64,000 nucleotides of DNA from Cololabis saira (GCF_033807715.1 NC_084592.1:1098501-1162500); one strand, 5' to 3'; positions 40,894-51,463 are shown, counted from the stretch's first letter. Numbers and translations: made by a program. The notes: generated by a model not told the origin, from the sequence alone.

Positions 40894-42356
40894 TCAGGCT
40901 TGGATAGGGAAGGGTTACCAGCAGGACAGTTCAGTCTGGTGTGACCAGGAGCGTGACAGGCAAAACAGAGTCTCTCAGACATGCAGTGTGAAATGGTGGT
41001 ATGACTCGAGTCATTACAGACTCTACAACCCGTCTCTCTAGGATGTCTGTCACGGGGCCCACGCTGGAACCTCCCACCACGAATTGGACGGGCAGTATGG
41101 CGTTGCTGCATCTTCTCCATCATGTCCTGAAACATGTCGACCATGCGAGCGAGAAGTCTCTCCTCCGACTGCTGGAGATTTTGTGCCACAGCAGGCACAG
41201 AGGCATGGCCCAGGGCATGGTGTAATTGATCCTGAGCCAGGGCAGGTGCAGGAGAGGGGCAAGGAGGACGACACACATGATGGTGTGCTTGCAGAGAGGA
41301 AGTTGGGGGATTTTGAGAATATTGCCATTCAGACGCCGTCAGGTTAGAGGATGGTGAACTAGACTGTTCAGAAGCGATGGACGTGACATGGCTCTTTAGT
41401 TGCATGGCCCCACTGATCCTGCCACTAGCCCTCAACTCACTCTGATAATCATCAATCCTCACCTGAACGTCACGTGAAGTCCACTCATGAATTGGCTTAC
41501 ACTTGAGAATGCAGGACAGCTCTGGGTCGGGGCAGTGTTTGACAAACATGAGAGCCACTTCATCACTCATCTTCTCCGTCCGCTTGCCCCGTCTGTGCAG
41601 GCCCTCAAGAGCCAGGTCTGCCGCCTTGTTCAGTCTTATCCAGTAGTCTACTGGGTTCTCTCTGTGTCTAGGCAGAGTAGCATAGAAATCAGCGAGTGGG
41701 AGACACGAGGGGGCCTCACTGAAATAGTGGAGAAGGACATCAAATATCAGTTCAGGTTTCTGTTTAACATCAAGTGTAGGATCACTACGCAGAGCAATCT
41801 TCACAACATCTTTTGCCTTGCCCATCAGATAACACATAATCTCTTCAGCTTGGTCATATACAGGAATGTCATGTCTCCTGAGATGAGACTTGGTCATGTC
41901 AATCCAGTCCTGGATCGAGAATTTGTCAGCGTTGTCACCTCTGAACATCTGAAGCCCCTTGTCAGATTTAACATGAACTGTCATTTGTGAAGGTTGAAGA
42001 CCGCTAACATCACAGTGTGCGTTCTGAGCGGCAGAAGACGTCTGAGGGACACTACTATTATTCAGAACACCAGCTGACATCAGCTTTGTAACAATGGACT
42101 CACCAATCTGAGCACCTAACTGCCCCATCATGTTGGTGAGCTGATGAACGGCATTAATATCACTGCCGGGTGTGGAAGTATGGGGACCCTCCCTCATGGA
42201 CCCAGTAACAGGTGTACAACCCGGGCTCTGACCCAACCCCGTATCTGTACAACCATCATCCATGAACTGAGTATGTCCCACATTTCTGTTAACAGGGACA
42301 TCATTTAGCCAAATACCCCTACCCTTTGACAGGTTAAAAGTATTAAACCCATCCAT
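40884..42356 (-). CDS. gag: Gypsy gag
   Basis: The best start is the ATG at 42356 (MDGFNTFNLSKGRG), 490 residues. The open frame extends to 42458, but that extension reads through two A-runs (KKKKKK) and is probably not coding. The central part carries a capsid-like region (ENPVDYWIRLNKAADLALEG, MFVKHCPDPELSCILKCKP) resembling the Gypsy/PNMA-type capsid. Near the C-terminus are two zinc knuckles: CRVCNDSSHTTISHC (C-x2-C-x4-H-x5-C) and CFACHAPGHTRLNC (the canonical C-x2-C-x4-H-x4-C), for RNA packaging. The last codons GAG GGA AAC TAG contain the frameshift site into pol. Intact. Confidence 0.9.
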   Translation of the reverse strand: MDGFNTFNLSKGRGIWLNDVPVNRNVGHTQFMDDGCTDTGLGQSPGCTPVTGSMREGPHTSTPGSDINAVHQLTNMMGQLGAQIGESIVTKLMSAGVLNNSSVPQTSSAAQNAHCDVSGLQPSQMTVHVKSDKGLQMFRGDNADKFSIQDWIDMTKSHLRRHDIPVYDQAEEIMCYLMGKAKDVVKIALRSDPTLDVKQKPELIFDVLLHYFSEAPSCLPLADFYATLPRHRENPVDYWIRLNKAADLALEGLHRRGKRTEKMSDEVALMFVKHCPDPELSCILKCKPIHEWTSRDVQVRIDDYQSELRASGRISGAMQLKSHVTSIASEQSSSPSSNLTASEWQYSQNPPTSSLQAHHHVCRPPCPSPAPALAQDQLHHALGHASVPAVAQNLQQSEERLLARMVDMFQDMMEKMQQRHTARPIRGGRFQRGPRDRHPRETGCRVCNDSSHTTISHCMSERLCFACHAPGHTRLNCPAGNPSLSKPEGN

Positions 42357-42623
42357 ATTCACCTTAGCTGCCGTTTTTTTTTTTTTCAAAAGCACTTGCG
42401 TTGTGTTTTTTTTTTTTTTTTTTTTCACAGAAACAGTCAACACAGAAAGCAAAGTCACAAATGCAAGAAATAAAAATAATAAAATAAGGTCATGTCACTA
42501 CGCCAAAATCTACAGTCCATCAAAACCTGACCATACAATAATCCTGAAACGCAGATCAGGACAGCAGCACAGCATCACAGCATCCGCGGCGATGAGCATC
42601 AAGCTGATCTGAAGATCCAAAGG
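42357..42623 (-). other. Gypsy 5' leader
   Basis: Untranslated leader between primer site and gag. It contains two A-runs on the minus strand (about 21 A at 42402-42425 and 13 A at 42376-42388) just before the gag start and several short upstream ATGs (GATGCTCATC, GGATGCTGTGATGCTG). Packaging signals are expected here but cannot be seen. Confidence 0.6.
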
Positions 42624-42635
42624 GTCACGGCACCA
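42624..42635 (-). promoter_or_regulatory. Primer binding site, tRNA-His type
   Basis: TGGTGCCGTGAC on the minus strand, one base after the 5' LTR. It is complementary to the 3' end of vertebrate tRNA-His (...GTCACGGCACCA as I remember it) over 12 nt. Confidence 0.7.
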
Positions 42636-42636
42636 G

Positions 42637-43438
42637 TGTAACAGGTTTGGATCCGTTGCAACAAATGATGAGTCATGAATAGGTTTTGCTACGTTTATTT
42701 CTGCAGAAGACAGAAAAACACAAGAATAAGTCTTCTGGACCCTCTTTTAAACTCCTGCTCCACTCATCAGAGCAACGCAGCACTCTCTAATTTAAACACA
42801 ATAAAAACAATTAATTTGACAAAGGAAACATACCTGCAGAAGACAGAAAAACACAAGAATAAGTCTTCTGGACCCTCTTTTAAACTCCTGCTCCCTGAAC
42901 AAACAAAACAAAAACGGGAAAGTGAACACTCAGATCGAGGCTCTGCAGCGCCGTCTGGTTTACACTGCCACCTACTGGTTTAAACCGGTTACCGCCTGCC
43001 GCTGTACACCAAGGGCGCGAAAATAAAACATCCACAAAAAGCATATTAAATCATCAAAACAACACAAAACAGCCACGTAATATCAGTAGTATTTAAAGTA
43101 TACAACATGCGCCAAAAATATCAACATATATGGATAATTTCTTAAAGAAATCTCTTAAGAAAAGCAGCAGCAGTTCCCAACACAACTTACACTCATCAGA
43201 GCAACGCAGCACTGAGGAGCTGAAGTAAAGAGATACGGAAGCCCAGGAGGTACAAAAAGAGGGTAGGGCCAAAAAGGCAGTTTCCTCAAAATACGCAAAT
43301 AAAAATAACAATAAAATAAAATAACAAATTTAGATAAAATTCACAAACATTCAACAAAATAAATAAATGATAAATAAAATCCCTAAATATAATTTGAAAA
43401 CAAAAATGATTAAAGTGGGATTTTTCAACTCTGTTACA
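42637..43438 (-). repeat. 5' LTR of the Gypsy element
   Basis: 802 bp, apparently identical to the 3' LTR at 35114-35915, including the internal 60-bp repeat. It provides the promoter for the minus-strand transcript; a TATA-like CATATATGTTG occurs on that strand near 43125-43135, but its use is inference. Confidence 0.95.
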
Positions 43439-44130
43439 CGTCTCTGTGTGGGAAACATCAGAAGAACGTGGTTTTCCGCTAGTGAGAAGTCATTCTAGTG
43501 TCTTGGGTTTGTATTATCTCTATTCTGTTTTGGAGCTGGAAAGAAAGAGGAAGCTTTCCCCAAATTTCTCTAAACAAGGTAAGTACTAATTGATGACATG
43601 GGTTTTCCAAAAACATTAGTGATAATGATGTACTATTTTTCTTATTTCCTTATTTACTTTGTGTTTTTTATTTCTCTATTGCAAGGTGAAGTGTCTGTTG
43701 TGTTCCAAGGAACTTGGATACAACAATAACACCTCATCAATTCTAAGGCATTACAGGGCCCTGCACGAGAACAAGGACAACAGTGGTGGGCCAAGCTGTG
43801 GTGTCGCCTTGACGACAGAGTAGAAGAATATCACTGCTGATGCCACTGTAGAGGTCCAAAGGTATATGATGGAACCAAACATTGTCCGACAAAAAGACCG
43901 ATTCAAGTACTGGGAATGACAGAAACATCTCTACCCCAGCTTGCACAAGCTTGCAGTTGCTTTCTTGAGCACCTCAGCATCCTCTGTGCCTTGTGAGAGG
44001 GTGAAATCCTTTGCAAGAAAATACATTCACTGAATCCAAAAACTAACAAACAAGCAGACAAGTTGTCGAAGGGGTCTGAAAACTCACTAAATATAGCGAC
44101 AACATGGGCCACAATGTCGGTGTTATAATT
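43439..44130 (+). pseudogene. hAT transposon relic: BED zinc finger and hATC remnants
   Basis: An exon-like start is followed by a donor AACAAG/GTAAGTAC (43579) and an acceptor TCTCTATTGCAAG (43685). The next exon reads VKCLLCSKELGYNNNTSSIL and RHYRALHENKD, a BED finger with C-x2-C and H-x5-H, then stops at TAG 43821. The catalytic core is deleted. From 43896 on, DRFKYWE, a stop, LYPSLHKLAVAFLSTSASS and VPCERVKSFARKYIH resemble the hATC dimerisation domain (usual ...YPxLAxLAxxxLxxPATSVPSER). Two in-frame stops. The Gypsy element is inserted just upstream. Confidence 0.6.
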
Positions 44131-45020
44131 TCCAATTTTTGAGGCTCAAGAACCACTCCACCGCATTTTAGATCATTCATTCCTTGTCAAATTCCTCAGG
44201 CAGCTTTTTTGTCTGCTTTTTTGTTAAATTCCAAAAGACAATGAGCAGCTAATCTAGAGACATTTTTTGGGTATTATTGGAGACGCGAAAGCGAAAAGCA
44301 TGTATCATTTGTCACGACAAGCAGCAGTGGGTCCTGAATTAATTTGATTATATTTTATTAATTATAAAAATGATTTGATGGTGGCCTGCAGTCAGGATAA
44401 ACAGAGTTGGTAACGGTGGTCGTGTAAGGGATTCTGGTGCTCTGTGGGGCTAGAATAGGTGGGTGACGTACTGCCATTGCATCATAGTGTTTGGTAGCCT
44501 CTCGCAATACGTTTGAGCTGCTTTTAGTCTCAGATATTTTACAGTGTTCGTCCTGAAACATCTAGTCCGCACAAATTTAGCTACGTGCCACATATACAGC
44601 AAGACATAGAACAATATGTCATGCATGCCTCAAATGGGGAAAAAAAAACATGTAGAGAGACAAGAGCATTTCAAACCCATTGTCAGGTACTGTAACAGAT
44701 TCTGGTAAATCAAGCAGCTGTACTGGAAACCAAGAATCTTGGATTTCCAAGATGTGATTATGTGACTGAAATTAACATCACCATGGTTTAAAGCTACACA
44801 TGACATTGTACCCAAACTCATGAAATCAGTCATACACCAGACAGACAATCTCACAATTATAGACTTTAATTATAGCATATCATTTGATAGTCAGTGCATA
44901 GGAGCACATCCAGCTTAATTGACTAATGCATGCATTGAATTTGAAGGAGAGAATTATTGCCAAGGAGGCAGAGAGTGTGCATAGTAAAAGATGCCCACAG
45001 CAACCATTCTTTTTGTCTTT

Positions 45021-45023
<3 letters not shown>
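44131..45023. other. No gene recognised
   Basis: AT-rich, short ORFs without motifs, no transposon ends identified. Confidence 0.45.

Positions 45024-45099
<76 letters not shown>
45024..45099. repeat. (CA)n microsatellite
   Basis: About 37 uninterrupted CA units. The poly-(CV) and poly-(HT) frames across it are artefacts. Confidence 0.95.
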
Positions 45100-45101
<2 letters not shown>

Positions 45102-45897
45102 CCACATTTGAGAGTAGATTTCTGGGTGCAGTAGCAGCACTCAGAAATCTGAGGGCACAGAATTAAAAAGGTCATATGGAAGCTGGAAGCGCAGGCCAGT
45201 TGATGGGCCCGAGGCACTCAATGTCCAAATGCACTGCACTGGACCTGGAAACATTTAGGCAGGAAATGTCACTGCTCTCGCTGAATCTTCTGACAGCAAT
45301 AGAAGACACTTGGAACAGTGACATATGTCTCCCAGCAGGCCAATTCCATCCGGGTATTACAATTAATATCATCACATTTGTGTGTGCATGCGTGTTTCCA
45401 CACAGTGATCCACCTGAATGCATCACAAATAAGTATCTTTATTTTGGTATTTTATTTAGAGACTGCACCCTGTGTAGGACTTAATAGGGGTAAATATTTA
45501 CAAAGTTATGTATTTTGTGTGTTAAAGAAATATGTGAGACTTAAAGCTTAGCTGTATCTGGTTTAAGCAGCCGTGCGTTAATAGGCGCCCTTGTGGTTGT
45601 GATATTTCTTTGACACTGCAATTGAAATGGCTAAACCTCAGCTGCAGATCAAACCACAGGTACAAATGACTGATGATTCAAATGATGATTTAAAACATCA
45701 TCTGGGTGCCTTAAGATCATACAGGGTTTTAGAACAGGATTAAACTCTGGAACTTCAGCTAAGCTGATAGTGCAGTTGGCCCTGCATGTTCTTCCCAAGC
45801 TCGCATGGGTTTTATAGGGGTACCCAAGTTTACTCCCACAGTCCAACTCATATGGGACATTTCAAATTTCCCATATAAGTGAGTTTGGGCATGTTTA
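45100..45897. other. No gene recognised
   Basis: ORFs 45176-45484 and 45318-45551 overlap in different frames and show no motif. Confidence 0.4.
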
Positions 45898-46185
45898 TAT
45901 ATTTATTTATTTATTTAGAATAGAGACAGTGCATATTAATAAACATTTAAATAAGTACATACATAAATGTAAATATGCCAGATATAGCCAACACGCTAAT
46001 TTCCATCTGCAGTCCCTTGTCAGGCTGATGGCAACAGAATAAAACAAGAAGTCACAATTACAAATGCACAATACATATAACAGAGCAGAGTAGTCCACCT
46101 GACCTAGAACTTACTCTACACAGTAACACACCCATATACATAAAATAAAATATAAATGATGGCTAAAAACAGGCAAGGGCACACG

Positions 46186-46283
46186 CTCTCTCTCTCTCTC
46201 TCTCCGTCACACACACACACACACACACACACACTCTCTCTCCCACACGCGCACGCAGACACACACACACACACACACACACA
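46186..46283. repeat. (CT)n and (CA)n compound microsatellite
   Basis: CTCTCTCTCTCTCTCTCTC, then CACACACACACACACACAC, CTCTCTCTCCCACACGCGC and a second CA run. It lies in the LINE 3' UTR. Confidence 0.9.
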
Positions 46284-46495
46284 GATCAGTGTTGACACTG
46301 TCACTTCTTAACACTACTTTTGAATGAGTAGTAGGATGGGGACTCTAATTGATTGTGGCACTGAGTTCCAGTGACGGGATGCTCTGAAGGAGAAGACCGC
46401 TGATTCTAACTGGGCATGTGCAGTCAGCCCTAGCTACTCTAGTTACCCTGGTGGAGGTAGATTTGAGTTGATGAAGCCAGATAGAGAAGGAGGAG

Positions 46496-46880
46496 CTAAC
46501 CCGTGATTTTAAAAACCAAGCAGAGATTTTTGTATTTAATAAGATTTTCCCAGCTAAACAGATTATACTTTTTAAAAATATGGCAGTGATTATAAGTGAA
46601 TGGCTTCTTATCTAGGGTTTTGAGTGCTTGTTTATATAGTGACTCCAGGGGTTTTAAATCAGTGGTGTGTGCATTTGACCAACTTATCATGCAGTAAGTA
46701 ATGTGGGAAAGAACCATTGAATGAAGGTAAAGCTTTCCTGCTTCAGTTGAAAGAAAGTCTCGGGTAAACCTGAAATTTGATAAACTAAACTTTTGATTTG
46801 GGTTTTGAATTTGAGATTAGCATCAATGTGTACTCCTAAATACTTGTACTCTGAGACAACCTGTAGTCTCTCTCCAAAGA
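46496..46880 (-). pseudogene. LINE reverse transcriptase C-terminal fragment
   Basis: Reads VLIFGERLQVVSEYKYLGV and HIDANLKFKTQIKSLVYQI (the (E/Y)YKYLGVxID motif past the RT active site), then after a frameshift MVLSHITYCMISWSNAHTTD, LKPLESLYKQALKTLDKKP and FSWENLIKYKNLCLVFKI, ending at a stop. The RT catalytic core is absent (5' truncation). One frameshift near 46720. Confidence 0.65.
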
Positions 46881-46890
46881 TGAGAACTGT

Positions 46891-47359
46891 TAGGACTCGG
46901 CCGGCTGGATTTTCCTCTGCGGCCCGGTCGCGTTGGGAGTGCGGAGTCGGCCAGGGAAATGTTTATTCTCATTTAATTTATTTTTAGTTTGCACAGTGGA
47001 AAACACCATGGTAGCAATGTATAGAATTATAAATACACCACTTCTTGGATTTAGCATCTCATTGACTACAATTGTACCAAGTTACATGAGAATAGCTTAA
47101 AGCACATAGATTTTATAAAGGTTTTAGTGTGGATAGTACTGTACCAGGCCGACTCTCTATTTGGGCACTTGGATACTGTGCCAAAATGTGCCAAATGTGT
47201 TTTTTACCCTTTTTGAAGGGAATATGGCTATAAAATAAAAAGAACTGAATAACAGGAGCTCTTGCAATGGGTGCAACAGTGAACTCAAAAGAAAAAAATA
47301 TTCTTTGTATGGTTTTCATTTTGCCACCCATGATTTCCGTTATACTGCTACACTGTATC
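46891..47359. other. No gene recognised
   Basis: Starts with a GC-rich stretch (GACTCGGCCGGCTGG, GCGGCCCGGTCGCG) that breaks the LINE similarity; the rest is unremarkable. Confidence 0.4.
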
Positions 47360-47528
47360 TTAAAGGGATTGTGACATGAAAAACAAATTTTTCTTGATTT
47401 TTTGTGTTTTGTTGGGTGTCTTGACATCAATTACACCCAAAAAACAACAAACTTTTAACATTCAGTGTATTGTGTGCTTTCTGGGATTTTCCGCATAACT
47501 GTGCAAAAACGGTGCATGTGGTTTGGTG

Positions 47529-47552
47529 GCGGGCCGTTACGTAACGGCCCGC
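47529..47552. repeat. Perfect 24-bp palindrome with TTACGTAA centre
   Basis: GCGGGCCGTTAC followed by its exact reverse complement GTAACGGCCCGC. The central TTACGTAA is the consensus of PAR-bZIP/E4BP4-type factors and CRE-like. It lies within the TTAA element. Confidence 0.75.
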
Positions 47553-47610
47553 TAAATCACCGCCCCCTCCACCCAGCTCCCTGCCTCCGCTCCTCTCCAG
47601 CGGACCATAA

Positions 47611-47741
47611 AGGCTGATTTATGGTTCTGCGTTACACCGACGCAGAGCCTACGGCGTAGGGTTACGCTGCGACGCGCACCATACGCTGAACCCTACGGCG
47701 TAGGCTCTGCGTCGATTTAACGCGGAACCATAAATCAGGCT
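47611..47741. mobile_element. Fold-back MITE, TAA-flanked (PIF/Harbinger-type)
   Basis: The left arm AGGCTGATTTATGGTTC... and the right arm (reverse complement) AGCCTGATTTATGGTTCC... pair over about 50 bp, including ACGCAGAGCCTACGGCGTAG, around a 25-bp loop. Flanked by TAA (47608-47610, 47742-47744). 131 bp. A family common in fish. Inserted in the TTAA element. Confidence 0.8.
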
Positions 47742-48165
47742 TAACACGGAGCTGTTTAGAGCGTCTTTTGTTCTAATCACCGGAGGAAAACTGCTAAGAA
47801 GACCCGCGGCCACTGACTGGACTTAAGATATGGGGACAGTGCTGCTTGCATGCCTTTATTTTTATGATTGTTTGCTGTGGTTCTCCCTGCTGCTCTTCCG
47901 TGCATGCTTCGCCTGTCGCTCCGACGCCGCTGTGAGCGTATGGTTGGGCTGGAGGAGGTTTGGAGGAGGAGCGGAGCAATGATTGACAGGAAAGGGGGGA
48001 AAGGAAGCATTTTTCACGGCGCAAAAAAACACTGTAATAAAAAGCCAGGAAAAGAGTACTAAGAGTGAAGTTTTTCTTGTTACACTCTTTTAGACACATT
48101 TGAGGGATGTTGGCCAAGACTTTTAATAGTGTTAAAAGCATGTTAAAAATGATGTCACAATACCT

Positions 48166-48420
48166 TTAATAACAGTCAATTGATTTTGTTTGATTGTTCA
48201 GGAAGCAGAATATCTGGGTGCTCCAGCCAGCGCCCCCTTCAGGCCTGGAGGAGAACTGCATAGACCTGAGGAGCCACAGCTGAACTGAGCTTCTCCTGAG
48301 CTTCTCCTGAGCTTCTCCTGAGCTTCTCCGGGAGGCTGTTCCACAATCGGGGACCATAATAACTGAATGCTGCCTCCCTACACATACTCTATCACTGTCA
48401 TTAACAAGCTAACAAGCCAA
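48166..48420. other. LINE-like fragment with 11-bp tandem repeat
   Basis: GGGAGGCTGTTCCACAATCG and CTGAATGCTGCCTCCC resemble a block found in fish LINE sequences, plus strand, no frame kept. At 48286-48329 the 11-mer TGAGCTTCTCC is repeated four times. Confidence 0.4.
48286..48329. repeat. 11-bp tandem repeat, four units
   Basis: TGAGCTTCTCC x4, perfect. Confidence 0.9.
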
Positions 48421-48961
48421 CAGCAGCATCAGGCAAGAGACTAATGTTACGTTTTTCCAACTTTGAAACAGAACAACTGTAGGATATTGTACGACTAGTC
48501 AGCCATTGAGCTCCCTTCATCCACATCAATGACTCCAACATGTTTCCGTTTCAGATGCTGCATCATCACCACGGTGCTCCCGTGCCATGTCAAATCACCT
48601 TTGCAAAGCTTGCATGTTACGCATTTTTCTTGTTTTATGAAACATGAAGTCCTCACACACTTTTGAGGACTTTGGTCGGATCATTTTCCCTGCATCAGTC
48701 ACTCGTAACATTTACTCAATTTACTTTGCCTTGCTTCGTTCAACTCGCTGTGCAGGTTGAGTTTTTTTTCTTTTTTAACTTTATTTCAGTCAGGCAGAAT
48801 TGAAAAAGCTCTGCAGATGAAAGTTGTATTTTGTTTTACTCGACAGATGAAGGTTAATGGCCCCGCAACATGGCGAGTGATGCATAAATCGACACAATGA
48901 ATCGATAATTAAATATGTTGCCAACACTTAATAATTGTTTTTTATCGATTCGTTGTTGCAG

Positions 48962-48962
<1 letters not shown>
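48421..48962 (-). pseudogene. hAT transposon 5' end with BED zinc-finger relic
   Basis: Minus strand. The end next to the (TA)n tract reads GCTGCAACAACGAATCGATA, a typical hAT terminus. Further in, at about 48690-48500, one reads SSKVCEDFMFHKTRK and, after a one-base shift, KCVTCKLCKGDLTWHGSTVV and MQHLKRKHVGVIDVDEG: a BED finger with C-x2-C and H-x4-H. The rest of the transposase is absent. Short, but the zinc ligands are all in place. Confidence 0.6.

Positions 48963-49027
<65 letters not shown>
48963..49027. repeat. (TA)n microsatellite, left part
   Basis: About 32 TA units, interrupted by the hAT insertion at 49028 and continuing at 49797. Confidence 0.9.
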
Positions 49028-49030
<3 letters not shown>

Positions 49031-49127
49031 GGCTGTTCGATTAATCGATTTTAAATCGTAATCGTGATTATGTAATTAGAACGATGTTAAAACGTGAAAA
49101 TCGTAAAATCGATTTTTCACTTTTTTT

Positions 49128-49158
<31 letters not shown>

Positions 49159-49793
49159 ACCTTGTCTGCACACATATTAATGATTGATACCATATTAATG
49201 ATTGATGGAAATACCTCTCAATACCTGCGACAAGTGCCCCATCGGAGAGGCTCTTTAGTGTAGGAGGGGGCGTTGTAACATGCCACCGGGCATCCCTCAA
49301 GCCAGATGCGGTAGACCGGCTCGTGTTCCTTGCAAAAAACTTGCAAATGTGAATAGCAAATGTAATGACTGACATTACACACCTCTACCTCCTTCACGGG
49401 TTGCATTATTATTTAGCATGGAAAGACCCAGTTTAGTTTAATTACAAAATGTCTTGTTTTATTTAATTGGAAATATAACTTACTGTATGTTTGCAAGTGC
49501 TGATTTGCTGATTTTTTTTTCAGAGATAAAACTTTATATTTTATTATATTTTTTTAAACTTTTTTTCAACTTATTTTACAGAGTTTTGCACTTTATTCAT
49601 TCATTTTTGGTTTAATAAGAGCAAAGTTTGCACTTAAAGCCCAATGGGGCAAATGTTCAATAAAAAAACAGCATATTTGAAATCATTTCTTTGCCTTTTG
49701 TCAATTCACAAAATAATCGTAATCGTAATCGAAAATCGGATTTTGAGAGAAAAAAATCGAGATTTTATTTTTGGGCAAAATCGAACAGCCCTA
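49028..49793 (+). mobile_element. hAT internal-deletion derivative inserted in (TA)n
   Basis: Ends TAGGGCTGTTCGATT and (reverse complement) TAGGGCTGTTCGATT, 15 of 15. Flanks ATATATAT and ATACATAT (7 of 8) fit an 8-bp duplication in the TA tract. Subterminal AATCG/CGATTT motifs repeat (AATCGATTTTAAATCGTAATC; AATCGTAATCGTAATCG). Poly-T runs at 49123-49159. Only the 3' end of the transposase gene is left. Confidence 0.8.
49212..49352 (+). pseudogene. hAT transposase C-terminal dimerisation motif
   Basis: The plus-strand frame reads [39 protein letters not shown] and LAKNLQM, then TGA at 49350-49352. [12 protein letters not shown] is the hallmark of the hATC dimerisation domain, and the LxPDxVDxLVFLxKN ending is typical of ZBED-like hAT proteins. 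It has no start codon; it is the last exon end of a deleted gene, 46 residues, with no stop inside. Confidence 0.85.
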
Positions 49794-50199
<406 letters not shown>

Positions 50200-51403
50200 A
50201 TCTATGTGTACAGACCAAAACGTTCCTCCCGTAGGCAGCGCAATCCGCAAAACCTGTGTAGTCCCGTGGTAGACCCGTCTGCCACATCCTCTGTTACCTT
50301 TGGTCTCTGGAACTGTCAGTCTGCAGTTAACAAAACCAAGTTCATCAGTTCATTGTCACATCTCTCAGACATTCAGGTCCTAGTCCTGACAGAGCTGCTC
50401 TATCCGTAGATGCAGAATTCACTCAAACACCTCACTCTGCTGGATGACGAGATGGTACAGGCACTGTGATATCCAAAAAGTGGATATTCACATTCATCTG
50501 TCCCATTGCTAACTGCTCATCGCTTGAATATCACACAGTAAAGATCTCTAAGCCCCTTCACTGCTTACATTCTGGTCATTACCGCCCTCCAGGAGGGAAC
50601 AGAGATGAGTTCATCTCTAAACTCGACATGATTCTCTGATATTCCTGATGATAATCTCCACTAATTGTACTGGGAGACATGAACATTCACATCGGCAAAA
50701 CACGGACAAATGAGTTTCTGGCTCTCATCCACTCCTTCAATCGTACACTGGTCCAGACTCCTCCAACACACAAAGCTGGTAATGTCCTTGACTTGGTGCT
50801 GACCAGAAACTGCACTACAGCTGACGTGTGTCACACCACTCTCTGACCACTTCCTGGTTAACTTCTACATCTCCCTTCCTAATGTCACTCACCTGACTCC
50901 AGAGATGGTTTCCTACCGCAGAAACTTACGATCTCTGTAACGTAGCTCCACAACTCGAAATGGGCGGGTGGTTTGGCGCATGGGTCTGGTCTGGCGTCGC
51001 GTACAGTGACGTCATGGACAGTCAAAACCGATCTGAGTGTTTGGAGCTGTTCAGACTGAGACGCATCTGCCCAAATGCGATATGAAACTACCTCCCGGAG
51101 GTGGTTTCCATCTGGTCTGCAAAAATCGGATCTCATGCGGTTTGGGACTGTTCAAACTTCAAAAGAGTCATTCAGTTTCAATCTGGATGGGCTAAAAATC
51201 GGATATTGGCTGACAATCTGAACGCGGCCATAGTCGGCTCAAAACCAACGGTTCCTACCGACATCCTGCAGAGCATTTTACCTATTGTCAAACCTGCAAT
51301 AACCCACATTATGAACTCCTCTTTTAAATCTGGCATCTTTCCCTCTGCATTCAAACAAGCTCGGGTGACCCCACTGCTGAAAAAACCCACACACAAAATG
51401 TGA
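50200..51403 (+). pseudogene. LINE endonuclease and RT start, degenerate, with insert
   Basis: Plus strand. 50280-50400 reads TFGLWNCQSAVNKTKFISSL and SDIQVLVLTELL (start of an APE endonuclease). Near 50670-50820: VLGDMNIHIGKTRTNEFLAL (GDxN motif), HKAGNVLDLVLTRN. Near 50840: a decayed SDH motif (CTCTCTGACCACTTCCTGG). Then, after an unrelated insert of about 300 bp (50940-51240), LPIVKPAITHIMNSSFKSGI and FPSAFKQARVTPLLKKP, the RT finger motif of L2/CR1-type LINEs. Several stops and frameshifts. Confidence 0.65.
50940..51240. repeat. Insert in the LINE fragment, probably a MITE
   Basis: GC-richer stretch with AAATCGGATCTCATGCGG, CTGTTCAGACTGAGACGC and AAAATCGGATATTGGC. It interrupts the LINE reading. 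I do not see matching ends or target duplications. Confidence 0.35.
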
Positions 51404-51463
51404 TCTTTATTTCCTTATATTATTCTTCATGGTCAAGTACTGCCTCCAGACCTACTAAAGATA

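Larger units (their letters stand above)
35114..43438 (-). mobile_element. Gypsy LTR retrotransposon, complete, recent
   Basis: Two 802-bp LTRs that look identical throughout (35114-35915 and 42637-43438), TG...CA ends (TGTAACA...TGTTACA) and a 4-bp target duplication CGTC (35110-35113, 43439-43442). The order on the minus strand is: 5' LTR, primer binding site, gag, pol (protease, RT, RNase H, integrase), purine tract, 3' LTR. The RT-RNaseH-integrase order identifies Gypsy (Metaviridae). There is no env. Intact gag and pol and matching LTRs indicate a young, possibly still mobile insertion. It sits just upstream of a hAT relic on the opposite strand. Confidence 0.95.
45898..46890 (-). mobile_element. 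LINE 3' part (reverse transcriptase end and 3' UTR), (AAAT)n tail
   Basis: Minus strand. The 3' tail is CTAAATAAATAAATAAATATA at 45898-45918. The coding part lies at 46880-46496, with about 570 bp of 3' UTR holding the microsatellites at 46186-46283. The tail type and the YKYLG motif fit a CR1/Rex1- or Nimb-like LINE, unlike L2 or RTE here. Confidence 0.65.
47364..48165. mobile_element. TTAA-flanked non-autonomous DNA element (Kolobok/piggyBac type)
   Basis: TTAA at 47360-47363 and 48166-48169 flanks inverted ends AGGGATTGTGACATGA (left) and AGGTATTGTGACATCA (right, reverse complement), 14 of 16 alike. A TTAA target with AGG-starting ends fits Kolobok-like MITEs of fish; piggyBac is the alternative. 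No transposase. The ORFs 47777-48141 on the minus strand and 47868-48062 on the plus strand show no motif. Confidence 0.7.

Noticed and set aside
36584..42000. Many plus-strand ORFs of 60-230 codons opposite the Gypsy gag and pol
   Set aside because: Antisense shadows of the two real genes; none has a domain motif.
42357..42458. N-terminal extension of gag with KKKKKK tracts
   Set aside because: It reads through A-runs in the leader; the ATG at 42356 gives a compact gag and a better start.
44880..45217. ORFs with CVCVCV or HTHTHT repeats
   Set aside because: Reading of the (CA)n microsatellite.
47777..48141. Minus-strand ORFs of 77 and 115 codons in the TTAA element
   Set aside because: They overlap in different frames, lack motifs and would be in a non-autonomous element.
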